Assembly (NCBI GenBank): GCA_020635135.1
Contig: JACKAJ010000015.1
Coordinates: 310,001 to 374,000 of the forward strand
Direction of reading: 5' to 3'
DNA: 64,000 bases
From: Halobacteriovoraceae bacterium
GTDB lineage: Bacteria; Bdellovibrionota; Bacteriovoracia; Bacteriovoracales; Bacteriovoracaceae
Shown in pieces: positions 8,658-18,130 of the stretch. A program made the translations under genes and the position numbers. The notes under the pieces were generated by a model that was not told the origin of the DNA, did no database searches, and saw only the letters and a program-made list of their open reading frames with translations. The stretch's first letter is position 1. Every line of letters starts with the position of its first letter.

Positions 8658-8879
8658 ATGAGGTGGAGAATGAAAAAAAGAGACATTACTATTCAAGAGT
8701 TTCAACTCGTTATTAATCTTGCTAAAAAATTAGGCCCTGATGGGATTGAGTATTACTTGCGCGAAGGTGAACTTCCACTCGTAAAACTTAACCAAAAAGA
8801 AATGGCCTTTCTTAAAGGTGGATCTGGTCGAAACCTCTTTTTCGATCTTCTTTCAACAATTGCCAATATTAAAGGATAA
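8658..8879 (+). CDS. small protein, first of a tandem paralogous pair
   Basis: 73 residues from ATG 8658. A second ATG at 8670 would give 69 residues beginning MKKRDITIQEF and fits the alignment with the next gene better. A purine-rich AGGTGGAG lies between the two starts. No signal peptide or membrane segment. It aligns with the following gene over T-x-x-E-F, A-x-K-x-G-x-x-G, P-x-x-K-L-x-x-K-E and F-L. I know of no family; the pattern suggests a small helical domain. The stop overlaps the next start by one base (TAATG), so translation is coupled. Confidence 0.72.
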   Translation: MRWRMKKRDITIQEFQLVINLAKKLGPDGIEYYLREGELPLVKLNQKEMAFLKGGSGRNLFFDLLSTIANIKG

Positions 8880-9100
8880 TGAGTATGAATGTACGAAGCA
8901 CTATGACAGTTGAAGAGTTTACGATGATCATGACCGTTGCTCGCAAGATGGGAGTGAATGGTGTAAATCTCTTTCTGAGCCAAAATAAAATTCCTGATAA
9001 TAAACTCGATCGAAAAGAAAAAGAATTTCTTTTAAGTGATTTTGAGGTTTCGGGATTAAAACTCCCTTGGTTTTTAGAAAAAGCTTGTGAGTTATTTTAA
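8879..9100 (+). CDS. small protein, second of a tandem paralogous pair
   Basis: 73 residues from ATG 8879 or 71 from ATG 8885. It shares the spaced pattern T-V-E-E-F ... A-R-K-M-G-x-N-G ... P-x-x-K-L-D-R-K-E-x-E-F-L with the preceding gene, then diverges into a C terminus ending in a Trp-Phe-Leu-Glu-Lys helix. The one-base stop/start overlap and similar size point to tandem duplication followed by divergence. Function unknown. Confidence 0.72.
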   Translation: MSMNVRSTMTVEEFTMIMTVARKMGVNGVNLFLSQNKIPDNKLDRKEKEFLLSDFEVSGLKLPWFLEKACELF

Positions 9101-9104
9101 TAAA

Positions 9105-9129
9105 GAGAGGAAGCTTAACACTTCCTCTC
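9105..9129. terminator. bidirectional hairpin between convergent genes
   Basis: A 9-bp perfect stem, GAGAGGAAG (9105-9113) with CTTCCTCTC (9121-9129), 7-base loop. It lies between the stops of the small-protein pair (plus) and the 9146 gene (minus). T-tracts on either side are poor, so it is probably a weak two-way terminator. Confidence 0.6.
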
Positions 9130-9145
9130 CTTGAGATATTTCAAT

Positions 9146-10294
9146 CTAGTAGAGTGATTCTGAGACTTTTTGAAACTTTTGTTTTTTAACAGGGATATTC
9201 CAACGAACTCCAATTCCCCCTCTTTTCCAAATACTGTTATCAATTTCCTTAAAATAAGAATCTTGAATTCCAGGATTGGCTTCAAAGAGTGAAAGTTTTG
9301 AACGTTCTTTTTGGAAGTATCCAAAGAATGTTAGACCATCGAGTTTTTTAGATCTTTTAAACACTTGCCCTAAATCCACATTGAGATTATAGCGAGATAT
9401 TCTAGAATCCATTTGAAGGAAGTAAAGATCGTTAATTCCGCTTGCAGAGTCGATTTTATAGACAAAATTGGCTTCGATATACTTGAAGAGATCGAGCCCT
9501 ACCATCAAATCAGTATCTCCAAGAAAACCATCATAAGAAAATTTTCCACTTCGAGAATTATAAACTTCTGGACCTGCACCTGAAATTTTACTCCAGAGGC
9601 TTCCCGTTTTTAAAGACTCCGATGGATAAAGATCGCGACCATTGGAATAAGGAGCTAGAAGGTCTTCAAATTCTCTAGAAGAGTGTGTGCTTCGAGAGCT
9701 ATGAAGTGGTGCAAACTTTCCTCCAAAAACTAATTTAACGTGTTTTTCGCCCAGTCGCACAGCACCTTTGAAATTAACTTCAAGAAAGTTCAATCTCTCA
9801 ATAGCCAAATAATCTAAAGCTGTTTCTCTGAAAGCTTCGCGATCAAATTGGACGAGATCAAGAGTTAGGTTGTACTCACCAATATCATGACTGTCGTAAA
9901 GAGCTTCTCCATCGGCGTTGTAAAGAACATTTCCTTCAGCATCTCTTCTTTTCTTTTTGAGATTAATATTGTGAAGGTTCCCAGTACGAAACAAACCAAA
10001 TTGATATTCACGAATGTTAAATTTTCCTTGGTCTTCAACAATAACTTCAAACTCAAACGGAACGACAGCGCTTTGGCTATATTGACTAACAGGAATCCCT
10101 CGAGATTGTACTCCAACTAAAACCTGACTTTGGTTTTTCATTCCATTTAGTTTTTGGATGTTATAAGTGCGCCCTTCCAGACTAAATCTTGTGAGTCCTG
10201 TCCAATGAAGCGGGTTTTCTTTATCTTGAGCATGGCCGAGTGTAATTAACTGGGACAGCAGCAAGGTAAAGACAACAAATAAGTTTCTAGACAT
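9146..10294 (-). CDS. putative outer-membrane beta-barrel protein
   Basis: 382 residues with a signal peptide (LFVVFTLLLSQLITLGHAQ). The mature part shows alternating hydrophobic/polar strands ending in aromatic residues (for example RYNLNVDL, LTFFGYF, GIGVRWNIP). This is consistent with a beta-barrel or beta-rich envelope protein. No specific porin family was recognised. Single gene, convergent with the small paralogue pair; its promoter must be in the 107 bases above 10294. Confidence 0.72.
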   Translation of the reverse strand: MSRNLFVVFTLLLSQLITLGHAQDKENPLHWTGLTRFSLEGRTYNIQKLNGMKNQSQVLVGVQSRGIPVSQYSQSAVVPFEFEVIVEDQGKFNIREYQFGLFRTGNLHNINLKKKRRDAEGNVLYNADGEALYDSHDIGEYNLTLDLVQFDREAFRETALDYLAIERLNFLEVNFKGAVRLGEKHVKLVFGGKFAPLHSSRSTHSSREFEDLLAPYSNGRDLYPSESLKTGSLWSKISGAGPEVYNSRSGKFSYDGFLGDTDLMVGLDLFKYIEANFVYKIDSASGINDLYFLQMDSRISRYNLNVDLGQVFKRSKKLDGLTFFGYFQKERSKLSLFEANPGIQDSYFKEIDNSIWKRGGIGVRWNIPVKKQKFQKVSESLY

Positions 10295-10401
10295 AAAAAT
10301 CCCCCTTGTTTTTTAAAATCCTCTTTCTTTTATCCTTAGAATTTTTTAGATAGAAGCATGCAAGAAAATGCGAAGCTTTACAAGATTTATGTTGATAAGA
10401 A

Positions 10402-12576
10402 TCAAGATACCGAACCGCTCCGTAGCTGCAGCGCGACGACTGAACAGCCCGCTTTAGCCATTAGACGGTCTTGTTCAGAATGAAGCAGTTTTTTCACTCC
10501 TGATTCAGGGAAGGCCCCAAAGACTAATAGATCAAATTCAATACTGGCCGTGACAAAGGCATCAACTTCTTTTTCTCCTGTAAGAAAATTGATACTTCTG
10601 TTTTCACTTCGGCAAGTTTCACAGATTTGAGATATCTTTTTATGGTACATATCTTTTATTTCGTCAGAATCATTTTTTTTCACAAATTTTGTCACTGTTA
10701 AAGACGCACCGGCAACATCGGCGAAGTGATCGGCAGTATCGATTACGCGAGCATCACTTTCATGATTTCTCACAATCACCATAACTTTTTTAATGTACCG
10801 AACGCCGGCATCTCGAAAAGTAATGACGTTACAGTGTAAGTGATCGCGAAGCCAGCCGATAGGATCGTGAAAAGTCAGCGCATCTCTTGCTCGCCCCTGC
10901 CATGAAGTGACTAACCATTCACAGTGGAGCCCAAGACTAATTTCATGAATCGATTTATACATATCGTGAGTCGCTATATCTTCAAAGGTAATGGGTGTTT
11001 GAAACTGATCACTAATAGCCTTAACTCTTCTTCTTAGCGAGCGAATGTAAGCGGGTTCATCACCAATATCATCGAGATCTGTTTGTTCTGGAATTTCTGT
11101 TAAGTGTACTACTTCTAAATTTCCCCGATCAGAAAGTGCAACGCCAATCTCTACCAGCATATCGGAAGCTTTTTGTTTTCCAAAAAAGGCAACGACAACG
11201 TTAGCCCCAACTGTGAGATCGATATTCTCTACATGGTGAATGATTGGAGCAACTTCTGTTAAATCTTTTCTTTTGGCTCTTATGCCTACTACACCTTTGC
11301 GATTCACTCGAGGACGCCCGTATATAAAATAAAGTAAGAGGCCCGGAATACTAATCACTAAAAGTGCTTTGACAACAATGACTCCCATATAAAGAAGCAA
11401 GGCCAAACTTGTTAGAATTCCGAAAATTTGAACAAAAGGATAAAATCGAGTTTTATATTCAGGCTGATACCACTGCACTCTATTTTCTCTGAGAACAATC
11501 ACGGCCACGCTTTCTAAACCATAAATAATGATCATGAAAGTCGATGCAAACTTGGCGATGCTATCAACTTCTAAGAGGACGATCGATGCCATCACAATCA
11601 AAGATGAAATAACAATACTCCAGACTGGTGTTAAAAAGCTTGAGGCAAGTTTTCCTAAAATTGGTGGGAGTAATTGATCTCTTGCCATCGCAAAAGGAAA
11701 ACGAGAAGCAGCCAAAACTCCGGCATTGGCTACAGAAGCCATTGTGATAATTGCAATAATCGCCGCAAAATAACCAAGGTTTTCACCACCAACTTTAAGT
11801 CCCAAAGTGATTATGGGTTTAATATCTCCAGCCAACTCATTTAAAGGAATAACTTTTGATAATACAAAGGTCACTCCACAATAAACGACTGTTGCTACAA
11901 ATAATGAAATCAAAATTCCTCGAGGAAGATTTCTTCCTGGATTTTTAACTTCTTCTGCAATCGCTGCAACTTTTGTAACACCAGCGAATGCGACAAAAAC
12001 AGTGGCCGTGGATCGAAAAAATCCTCCAAGTCCATTTGAAAAAAAAGTCTCATGAACAACAGTAGAAGATGTTTCTCGAACGACCATGGCCCACAAACAA
12101 AGGCCTCCTATACTTGCTAGCATCACAAATAAAATAACTGACAATAATTTACTGACTTTGCTGACTCCTAAAATATTAATAACCATAATCACGAGAGATA
12201 TAATAATGGCCGTCTCAATAAGGGGGACGTGAGCAATGTAGGACAGATAAGCACCAAGACCGATCAATGCAAAAGAACTTTTTAGAAGTAGAGAAAGCCA
12301 CAAACCAATTCCCGCAATCGTTCCAAAAAACGGACCAAATGTTCTCTCTAGATAGACGTAAGTCCCGCCAGAACTAGGCATGGCTGTCGCTAACTCAGCT
12401 TTTGAAATCGCCGCTGGCAAAACACACAACGCCGCAATCAAATAAGAAAACCAAATGGAGGGACCCGTTTGGGTCACAACGAGACCGGGAAGGACAAAAA
12501 GTCCCGAACCTAACATAGCACTGAGACTAATCACGATAACTGATTTCAAATTGAGGCTACGCTCAAGCTTTTTCAC
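10402..12576 (-). CDS. APC-superfamily amino-acid permease with C-terminal USP-like domains
   Basis: 724 residues. The first about 420 form a 12-helix APC transporter: the substrate-site motif GSGLFVLPG in helix 1, PSSGGTYVYLERTFG in helix 3, and FVAFAGVTKVAAIAEEVKNPGRNLPRG around helix 6. The remaining about 270 residues are cytoplasmic and read as two tandem universal-stress-protein-like domains (starting near VVVAFFGKQKA and VMVIVRNHES). APC-USP fusions are known in bacteria and archaea, where the USP part is thought to bind nucleotides and regulate transport. Substrate cannot be named. The start is GTG with GGAG six bases upstream. Probably monocistronic. Confidence 0.92.
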   Translation of the reverse strand: MKKLERSLNLKSVIVISLSAMLGSGLFVLPGLVVTQTGPSIWFSYLIAALCVLPAAISKAELATAMPSSGGTYVYLERTFGPFFGTIAGIGLWLSLLLKSSFALIGLGAYLSYIAHVPLIETAIIISLVIMVINILGVSKVSKLLSVILFVMLASIGGLCLWAMVVRETSSTVVHETFFSNGLGGFFRSTATVFVAFAGVTKVAAIAEEVKNPGRNLPRGILISLFVATVVYCGVTFVLSKVIPLNELAGDIKPIITLGLKVGGENLGYFAAIIAIITMASVANAGVLAASRFPFAMARDQLLPPILGKLASSFLTPVWSIVISSLIVMASIVLLEVDSIAKFASTFMIIIYGLESVAVIVLRENRVQWYQPEYKTRFYPFVQIFGILTSLALLLYMGVIVVKALLVISIPGLLLYFIYGRPRVNRKGVVGIRAKRKDLTEVAPIIHHVENIDLTVGANVVVAFFGKQKASDMLVEIGVALSDRGNLEVVHLTEIPEQTDLDDIGDEPAYIRSLRRRVKAISDQFQTPITFEDIATHDMYKSIHEISLGLHCEWLVTSWQGRARDALTFHDPIGWLRDHLHCNVITFRDAGVRYIKKVMVIVRNHESDARVIDTADHFADVAGASLTVTKFVKKNDSDEIKDMYHKKISQICETCRSENRSINFLTGEKEVDAFVTASIEFDLLVFGAFPESGVKKLLHSEQDRLMAKAGCSVVALQLRSGSVS

Positions 12577-12722
12577 TCACTCTCCACTCACAATAATTAA
12601 TGAACATAATTTATTTTCCCTATCTTTTTCGCAAATCACAAGTCTAGAGATGATCTTAATCATTTCTCAGACAATAATACCTAGCAACAATATTAATTTT
12701 AGGTTAGAATTACTGCTCTTCA

Positions 12723-12752
12723 TTAGGCAAAAATCAGCTTTTTCGCTATAAT
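12723..12752 (+). promoter_or_regulatory. sigma-70-type promoter of the desaturase gene
   Basis: A perfect -10, TATAAT at 12747-12752, lies about 52 bases above the desaturase ATG. The best -35 is a poor TTAGGC at 12723 with an 18-base spacer. A GGGGC ribosome site precedes the ATG. Confidence 0.55.
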
Positions 12753-12804
12753 TAAAGACACAGGGATATGGGATCCAAATAAACACTTTTTTACGGGGCA
12801 ATTC

Positions 12805-13875
12805 ATGATTAAATACTTACTTTTAGTTCCAACTTATCTATTTGTATGTTTTCTTATTCTTGTCGGATTGGGAGAACATGGAATTATTGGGGACTGGATT
12901 AATTTCGAATCACTTCCATGGGTCAAATACATTATCTTCATGGTGGCCATGACTCATATTACGATTACGGCCATGAGTCTCTCATTTCACCGCTACCACA
13001 CTCACATGGGAATTATTATCAATAAATATTTAGATTCTTTTTTCCAAATTTGGCTTTGGCTTTTTACCAGCATGTCTAAACTTGATTGGGTTTCTGTCCA
13101 CATTTATCACCACGCCAACTCTGATAAGCCCAAAGACCCCCATAGCCCTGTTCAAAAGGGATTACTTAGAGTTTTCTTTGGTGGAACATATGATTACAAC
13201 CGCGCCAAAAAACAAGAAGACGTGATGAAACTTCGCAATACGATAAAGACCAATGCCCTTGAAAAATTTATGGATGTTAATTATCTCTTAGGTCCTATCT
13301 TAACAACTTTTGCATTTTTAATACTTCTAGGCCCCATTGCCGGAACAATCTGTCTGGCCAGCTGTTTTATGATTTCACCAATCTTTGCAGTAGGAGGGGT
13401 AAATGCTCTCGCCCACTATTATGGTTATCGCAATCATAATTCTGGCGACAATAGCCGCAACCTGGGGTTTCTTATTCCGCTAAACTTTTTACTTTGTGGG
13501 GAACTCGATCACAACAATCACCATAAATACCCCCGTTCATGTTCATTTCGTCATAAGTGGTATGAATTTGATTATGGCTATATCTATATCAAAATTCTCA
13601 GCAAGCTCAACCTGGTAGAAGTTAAAAACCTTTATACTGTTAGACACTTTAAAAAAGATTTAAGAAAAAAACTCATCGACCTCATCAATAATGACGTCCG
13701 CGTCGTTGAGCGCCTCAAAGTATATGCAGATGAACTCAATATGACTGTTGAAGAAATAAAAAAGAAAATTTCAGATTTCATCGAAGGCCACAAGACAGAT
13801 TTGGAAATTCAGTTGAGAGATTTCGTCAGAGAATTAAAAAAGGCGACCAAAGGGCCTGCCTTTGTTTTGAATTAA
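12805..13875 (+). CDS. membrane fatty-acid (acyl-CoA/acyl-lipid delta-9 type) desaturase
   Basis: Di-iron desaturase introducing a cis double bond into acyl chains, controlling membrane fluidity. All three His boxes of the stearoyl-CoA desaturase family are present: HRYHTH (62-67), HIYHH (99-103) and HNNHH (236-240), with GELDHNNHH as in DesC/OLE1 types. Hydrophobic segments flank the boxes. The C-terminal about 70 residues form a charged helical extension of unknown role. Followed by a strong terminator, so it is a single-gene unit. The class is secure; regiospecificity is inferred from family resemblance. Confidence 0.93.
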   Translation: MIKYLLLVPTYLFVCFLILVGLGEHGIIGDWINFESLPWVKYIIFMVAMTHITITAMSLSFHRYHTHMGIIINKYLDSFFQIWLWLFTSMSKLDWVSVHIYHHANSDKPKDPHSPVQKGLLRVFFGGTYDYNRAKKQEDVMKLRNTIKTNALEKFMDVNYLLGPILTTFAFLILLGPIAGTICLASCFMISPIFAVGGVNALAHYYGYRNHNSGDNSRNLGFLIPLNFLLCGELDHNNHHKYPRSCSFRHKWYEFDYGYIYIKILSKLNLVEVKNLYTVRHFKKDLRKKLIDLINNDVRVVERLKVYADELNMTVEEIKKKISDFIEGHKTDLEIQLRDFVRELKKATKGPAFVLN

Positions 13876-13911
13876 ATTCCTAAATTGCCACAATAACTTT
13901 GCAAGTGAATA

Positions 13912-13945
13912 AAAGAGTGTCTACAGATAAGACACTCTTTTTTTT
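13912..13945 (+). terminator. rho-independent terminator after the desaturase
   Basis: An 11-bp stem (13912-13922 with 13930-13940) and a 7-base loop, running into eight T at 13938-13945. Confidence 0.93.
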
Positions 13946-14062
13946 AAAGTGTAAAATCTGTTAACACATGAGAATTAAAGAGATTTATTCCCATACGCCC
14001 TAAATTATTTTTATCTAAATACCGATAAGCTTAGTAAGACAAACAACTGAAGGTTTTACTCT

Positions 14063-15262
14063 ATGAGTTTTACTCGGTATTTTTTTGGATTATTTTTATC
14101 AACTCTTTTCTTTCTTACTTCTTGTAAAGTGGACACAGCCGCTCGTGTTGTAGAACCTCAAATCAGTAATTTTGATCCTCACTGTTGTTTTGTTGAAAAA
14201 AGGACAACAGCTGAAATTGAAAAAGAAAGTGAAGGCTTTGATAAAATACGCTTAAGTCTTGTGATCGATGATTCCTTTAGCATGGTTCAAGAAATTGGCT
14301 GGGTCAAAGATGCCCTCCTCAATCTCTCATCACTCATCAAAGATTCAAAGCTGAATGTTGAAATTGAGTTTTATCGCATAAGTGAGATTCACTCCAACTA
14401 CGATCAAACACCGGTCGGGGGTGGACTTTCTCATTTTGTTTATAAAATGCCACTTCCTACTGCAACGGTGAAATTTAATGATCAAAAAACTCTTGATGAA
14501 CTCAAAAAAGAAATCAGTGATTCACTTAATAATTTTGATGCCACTGAAGGTATTGGGGCTGAAGAAGGTCTGTGCTACGTTACAAGAATTGTTAATGAAA
14601 TCAAGCAGAATGCTAATGCCAATGAAAAAGTTGTCGCTGTCGTAATAACCGATGAAGATGAGCAAAATGGTAATAACTCTTTTCAGTGTTGGAAGGAAAG
14701 TATTGGCCCTGTCCCTGAAGTGACTGTAGAGCCAACCCCCTTCGTGGACAATAATGATAATAGAACTTTTGATACCATCATTCGCGATTATCTTCTCGAC
14801 GCTCAAGTTCGAGATAAAAAATCTTTTGCTTTCGTAGGTATTATCTATGATGAAAATAACAACGACTGTGGAGTTCAAGAAGATGGTCAGCATGGAGAAA
14901 ATTATCTCCGTCTCTACAATGAGCTTTCTTCTGTCGATATTGATGCGACGATTGGAGATGTTTGCTCTAAGTCTTATACCAAGATGTTTAAAGAGAAAAT
15001 TATTATCAATTACATTACTAAAGTTCACTTTGAGTATGTCTTAAAGGATATCACTTCTCGCCCAGTTATTAAGCAAGTGCGCTTTGTAAGCAGCACAGGT
15101 GACAAAACTATTGTTGATAAGAATGACTATGAATTTGATTTTGTTAATGGGAAGTACCAAATCACTTTTTCAAAAGACTTAGTGGATGCCCTTATTGAAA
15201 ATGTTATGATTGAAGTTATTTATGACAAGAGAGTGAGTGATGACACCCACTCTCTTTATTAA
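14063..15262 (+). CDS. lipoprotein with von Willebrand factor A-like domain
   Basis: 399 residues with a lipoprotein signal peptide (FFLTSC, lipidated Cys about 21). A MIDAS-type D-x-S-x-S appears as IDDSFSM near residues 70-75. The later VVAVVITDEDEQNG resembles the strand with the second MIDAS Asp. The vWA part extends to about residue 320, and the C-terminal 80 residues look like a beta domain (KIIINYITKVHFEYVL onwards). A second member with the same plan lies at 52286-53380. vWA lipoproteins bind protein ligands via a divalent metal; the ligand is unknown. GAAGG lies eight bases before the ATG. Confidence 0.85.
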   Translation: MSFTRYFFGLFLSTLFFLTSCKVDTAARVVEPQISNFDPHCCFVEKRTTAEIEKESEGFDKIRLSLVIDDSFSMVQEIGWVKDALLNLSSLIKDSKLNVEIEFYRISEIHSNYDQTPVGGGLSHFVYKMPLPTATVKFNDQKTLDELKKEISDSLNNFDATEGIGAEEGLCYVTRIVNEIKQNANANEKVVAVVITDEDEQNGNNSFQCWKESIGPVPEVTVEPTPFVDNNDNRTFDTIIRDYLLDAQVRDKKSFAFVGIIYDENNNDCGVQEDGQHGENYLRLYNELSSVDIDATIGDVCSKSYTKMFKEKIIINYITKVHFEYVLKDITSRPVIKQVRFVSSTGDKTIVDKNDYEFDFVNGKYQITFSKDLVDALIENVMIEVIYDKRVSDDTHSLY

Positions 15263-15267
15263 TAAAA

Positions 15268-16248
15268 CTAATTAGCTGCTTGGGGTTTAAACCAACAAAG
15301 TGGTCTGAGTCCAACTGAAAAACCTTCCGCTCTATTACAAGTTCCAAGATTCGCATCTTCAGTGCTTACAGCATCTTGAAAATTCACATCACAAAGAGCT
15401 CCATTGAGGTAGGTATCGAGACGACACTGGGCCATTGGGTGAGCATCATTTGTTTTTCTCACGACATTGGAATCTGGCGTATCGAAATCAGGCATTTTCC
15501 CACCTGATAAGCTTCCCAATAATCTCGCCAAGGCAAGACCACCCATTGCAGAACGCTGACAGAGAGCTATTTCTTGAGCGTCTGTAAAAGAAGCTTCACA
15601 TTTTGTTGTCACAAAAGCAGGAACGAGTTCATAAGTTAGTTTTCCAAGGGCGCGTAGAGCATTTTCTTCTTTTGCTCGCTCTTCCATGATGGCCACGTTG
15701 TCATCATTTTCCCAAAGGCGACGAGCACATTTCAATGTAGCCCAGTAATCTGACTGTCCTTCATTGCTAGCCCAGCTAACTCCAGAGCCGAAAATAATGT
15801 GGTTGTGGTCATCATCGGCACGGCCCCATCCAAAATTTCTTTTCTTAGGAGCTCCACCAATATGGTGACCAATTTCGTGACAAGCAACCAGAGCAAAGGC
15901 ATCTTCAGTCGCTTCAGCGTGACGGGCTAAACCTCCAAACATAGTGACCATAAAGTTTTTTCCAGAGCGATTAGCGTAGGCGTTGACTGTTCCATCAGAC
16001 CACTTGCGATTAACAACCAATGTTCCACCTTTTTCAGCAACGTAAGGGCCTAGAATTTTTTCGACCTTATCGAGAATTTGATTGAAATCTTCCTCTGTAA
16101 CCTCGTCTCCACTGTTAGGTTTTAATTGAGTTTTATCCCCAACTTCAATTTTGACGTTGTTTTTTGGAGCAAACCATCCAGCGTGTGAGCAAAGAGAGTT
16201 AAATAGAAAAAATAAGACAATAAGAGTTGTGAGAATTCCAGTTCTCAT
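15268..16248 (-). CDS. exported zinc metallopeptidase, HExxH (M48-like)
   Basis: I place the start at the ATG at 16248 (GGAGG eight bases upstream, then a clean signal peptide ending SLCSHA). An in-frame codon 12 codons earlier adds polar residues. The mature protein holds ACHEIGHHIGG (HExxH zinc site) and downstream NEGQSDYWA, an E-x-x-x-D that suits the third ligand of gluzincins such as M48. Cysteines near the C terminus suggest disulfides. It is most likely periplasmic or secreted. A -10-like TATTATA lies upstream of the ribosome site. Convergent with the vWA lipoprotein gene. Confidence 0.85.
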   Translation of the reverse strand: MRTGILTTLIVLFFLFNSLCSHAGWFAPKNNVKIEVGDKTQLKPNSGDEVTEEDFNQILDKVEKILGPYVAEKGGTLVVNRKWSDGTVNAYANRSGKNFMVTMFGGLARHAEATEDAFALVACHEIGHHIGGAPKKRNFGWGRADDDHNHIIFGSGVSWASNEGQSDYWATLKCARRLWENDDNVAIMEERAKEENALRALGKLTYELVPAFVTTKCEASFTDAQEIALCQRSAMGGLALARLLGSLSGGKMPDFDTPDSNVVRKTNDAHPMAQCRLDTYLNGALCDVNFQDAVSTEDANLGTCNRAEGFSVGLRPLCWFKPQAAN

Positions 16249-16476
16249 GTGTAGTTCCTCCGTGATTGTTGTATAATAGATCAATTTTAGTCAGATACTC
16301 ATAGCAAACTAAAGTTGCAAGTTCTGATATTTTCTGACAATAGCTGTCGGGCTAGCTATTAAACAATTAATTCCTATGCCTGATTTCTCTATTTTCAAAC
16401 AATTTTTATGAAGTTTTGTTTACTTTGCAGCAAACTTGGTTTATTTTTTCATGCAATTTCAGAATTTTATTTCTTG

Positions 16477-16553
<77 letters not shown>

Positions 16554-16629
16554 CTTTTCCTACAATAAAACAGTGTGACTTTTTCCTTTTCACAATATAA
16601 CTTTTTTCTATTGAAAAAGGATTTCCAAA

Positions 16630-18012
16630 ATGAAAAAAACTCAAATCTTAGTTATCGCATTTATTTCTTTAATTTCTATCAGTGCCTTTTCTGAAACGCA
16701 CATTTTCCCTTCTTTTGATCATCAAGGAAAAAAGCTGGTGTTCACCGATTTTCAGACAGCCTTTTATAAAATCGATTTTGACATTCAAAATAAAAATGCC
16801 ACCGTCCAGGCTGATATTATTTTTACGACTTATGAAGAAGGTTATCCCGTGTTTGATCTTATCCAAGAGCCAACACATCTTAGTCTCAATGATGAAGAGC
16901 AAACTTCTCTGACAACAAAGACACCTTCCGGAGAAACAATCATTCGCTATATCAATAGTTCTATTCCAGTAGGCACTCATCATTTATCCATTGAATGCCC
17001 TTTGAAAGACCTTATTTCTTTTTCAAGCGGTGGAGTCTCTAGTGCTTTCTGGGTCACTGACCTCCAAGATAGAATGTTTTTGGAGAGATACATTCCCGTA
17101 AGTTTTGAATACGACCAAGTTAAGATGGTTTTTGAAATCAATTTTTATGGGAGGACTGTCGAACAAATGATATTTGCCAATGGTAATATTCAAAAAAGAA
17201 GTGAAGACCAATACCTCATTGATTACCCTGTTTATTTCACCATGAGTTCCGTTTATTTCCATACAACTCCTGCAGCAAGTTATCAAAGTTTAGAATTTAG
17301 TTATACTTCTTTCACCAATGGCAAGGTTATTCCTGTTACTCTTTACACAAAGGGAAGCATTGATTTCCAAGAATACAAAAAAACCATTCTCGCTGCTTTC
17401 CTAGAGTATGAGACTGACTATGGAATTTTTCCTCACGATTCATTCATCGTTTATGATGCCAATTTATCGAGCATGGGTCTTGGAGGAATGGAATATTCTG
17501 GGGCCACAGTGACGAACTTACGATCTGTACAACACGAACTACTCCACTCTTATTTTGGCAGGGGAATTTTTTCAGCTAACGGAAATTCTGGCTGGATCGA
17601 TGAAGCGATTGATTCTTGGAGAGATGATGGGTATCTCACTTATTATCACTTAAATGGCTTTTCCATCATGGCCTCTCCTCACCCTCCGTATACTCGCGCC
17701 ACTGATACTCAAGCTTATACCTTTGGTTCAACTTTTATTTCTTATCTCAACTCAATGTTTGACATGAAAAGTGCTTTGAGGTCACTATTACAAAATAAAC
17801 TCTTTACTCCTATTACAACTGAAGATTTTATTGAAGAATTAGAATCTTTTAGCGGACTGTCCCTCCAAGCTTACTTTAACTACCATATTTATGGTGAAAT
17901 ACTCTTAAAAGGACTGTCCCCCTGGGACAATCAACCACTTATCAACCGAGTGCTTTCGACTTCTGATAAGCCAATAAAATTCTCACCTGAAATGCTCTAC
18001 CATTTGCTATAG
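16630..18012 (+). CDS. exported M1-family (gluzincin) aminopeptidase-like protein
   Basis: 460 residues with a signal peptide (to about SAFSE). The M1 layout is visible: GGMEYSG (285-291), the counterpart of the GGMEN motif, then HELLH (302-306) with the third zinc ligand in GWIDEAID (Glu325), 19 residues after the second His. The N-terminal 230 residues are beta-rich as in M1 domain 1. At 460 residues it lacks the large C-terminal helical domain of PepN. AAAGGA precedes the ATG by eight bases. Probable periplasmic peptidase. Confidence 0.87.
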   Translation: MKKTQILVIAFISLISISAFSETHIFPSFDHQGKKLVFTDFQTAFYKIDFDIQNKNATVQADIIFTTYEEGYPVFDLIQEPTHLSLNDEEQTSLTTKTPSGETIIRYINSSIPVGTHHLSIECPLKDLISFSSGGVSSAFWVTDLQDRMFLERYIPVSFEYDQVKMVFEINFYGRTVEQMIFANGNIQKRSEDQYLIDYPVYFTMSSVYFHTTPAASYQSLEFSYTSFTNGKVIPVTLYTKGSIDFQEYKKTILAAFLEYETDYGIFPHDSFIVYDANLSSMGLGGMEYSGATVTNLRSVQHELLHSYFGRGIFSANGNSGWIDEAIDSWRDDGYLTYYHLNGFSIMASPHPPYTRATDTQAYTFGSTFISYLNSMFDMKSALRSLLQNKLFTPITTEDFIEELESFSGLSLQAYFNYHIYGEILLKGLSPWDNQPLINRVLSTSDKPIKFSPEMLYHLL

Positions 18013-18049
18013 ATTTGAAATTGTTGACAATAGTTTTGGATTCGAACTT

Positions 18050-18077
18050 CTTAAGTCTCTATTTTTAGAGACTTAAG
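18050..18077. terminator. strong hairpin after the M1 peptidase
   Basis: A 12-bp perfect stem (18050-18061 with 18066-18077) and a 4-base TTTT loop. It lies 38 bases after the stop. No T-run follows on the plus strand, so it may act as an RNA-stabilising stem or weak terminator. Confidence 0.5.
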
Positions 18078-18130
18078 TACCACTTTTGCTTCGCCGATAA
18101 GATTAAACAATAAGTAAATTGATTAATATC

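Noticed and set aside
14522..15028. 168-codon minus-strand frame inside the vWA lipoprotein
   Set aside because: Fully antisense to a gene with lipobox and MIDAS motif; its translation shows no domain and no start signals.
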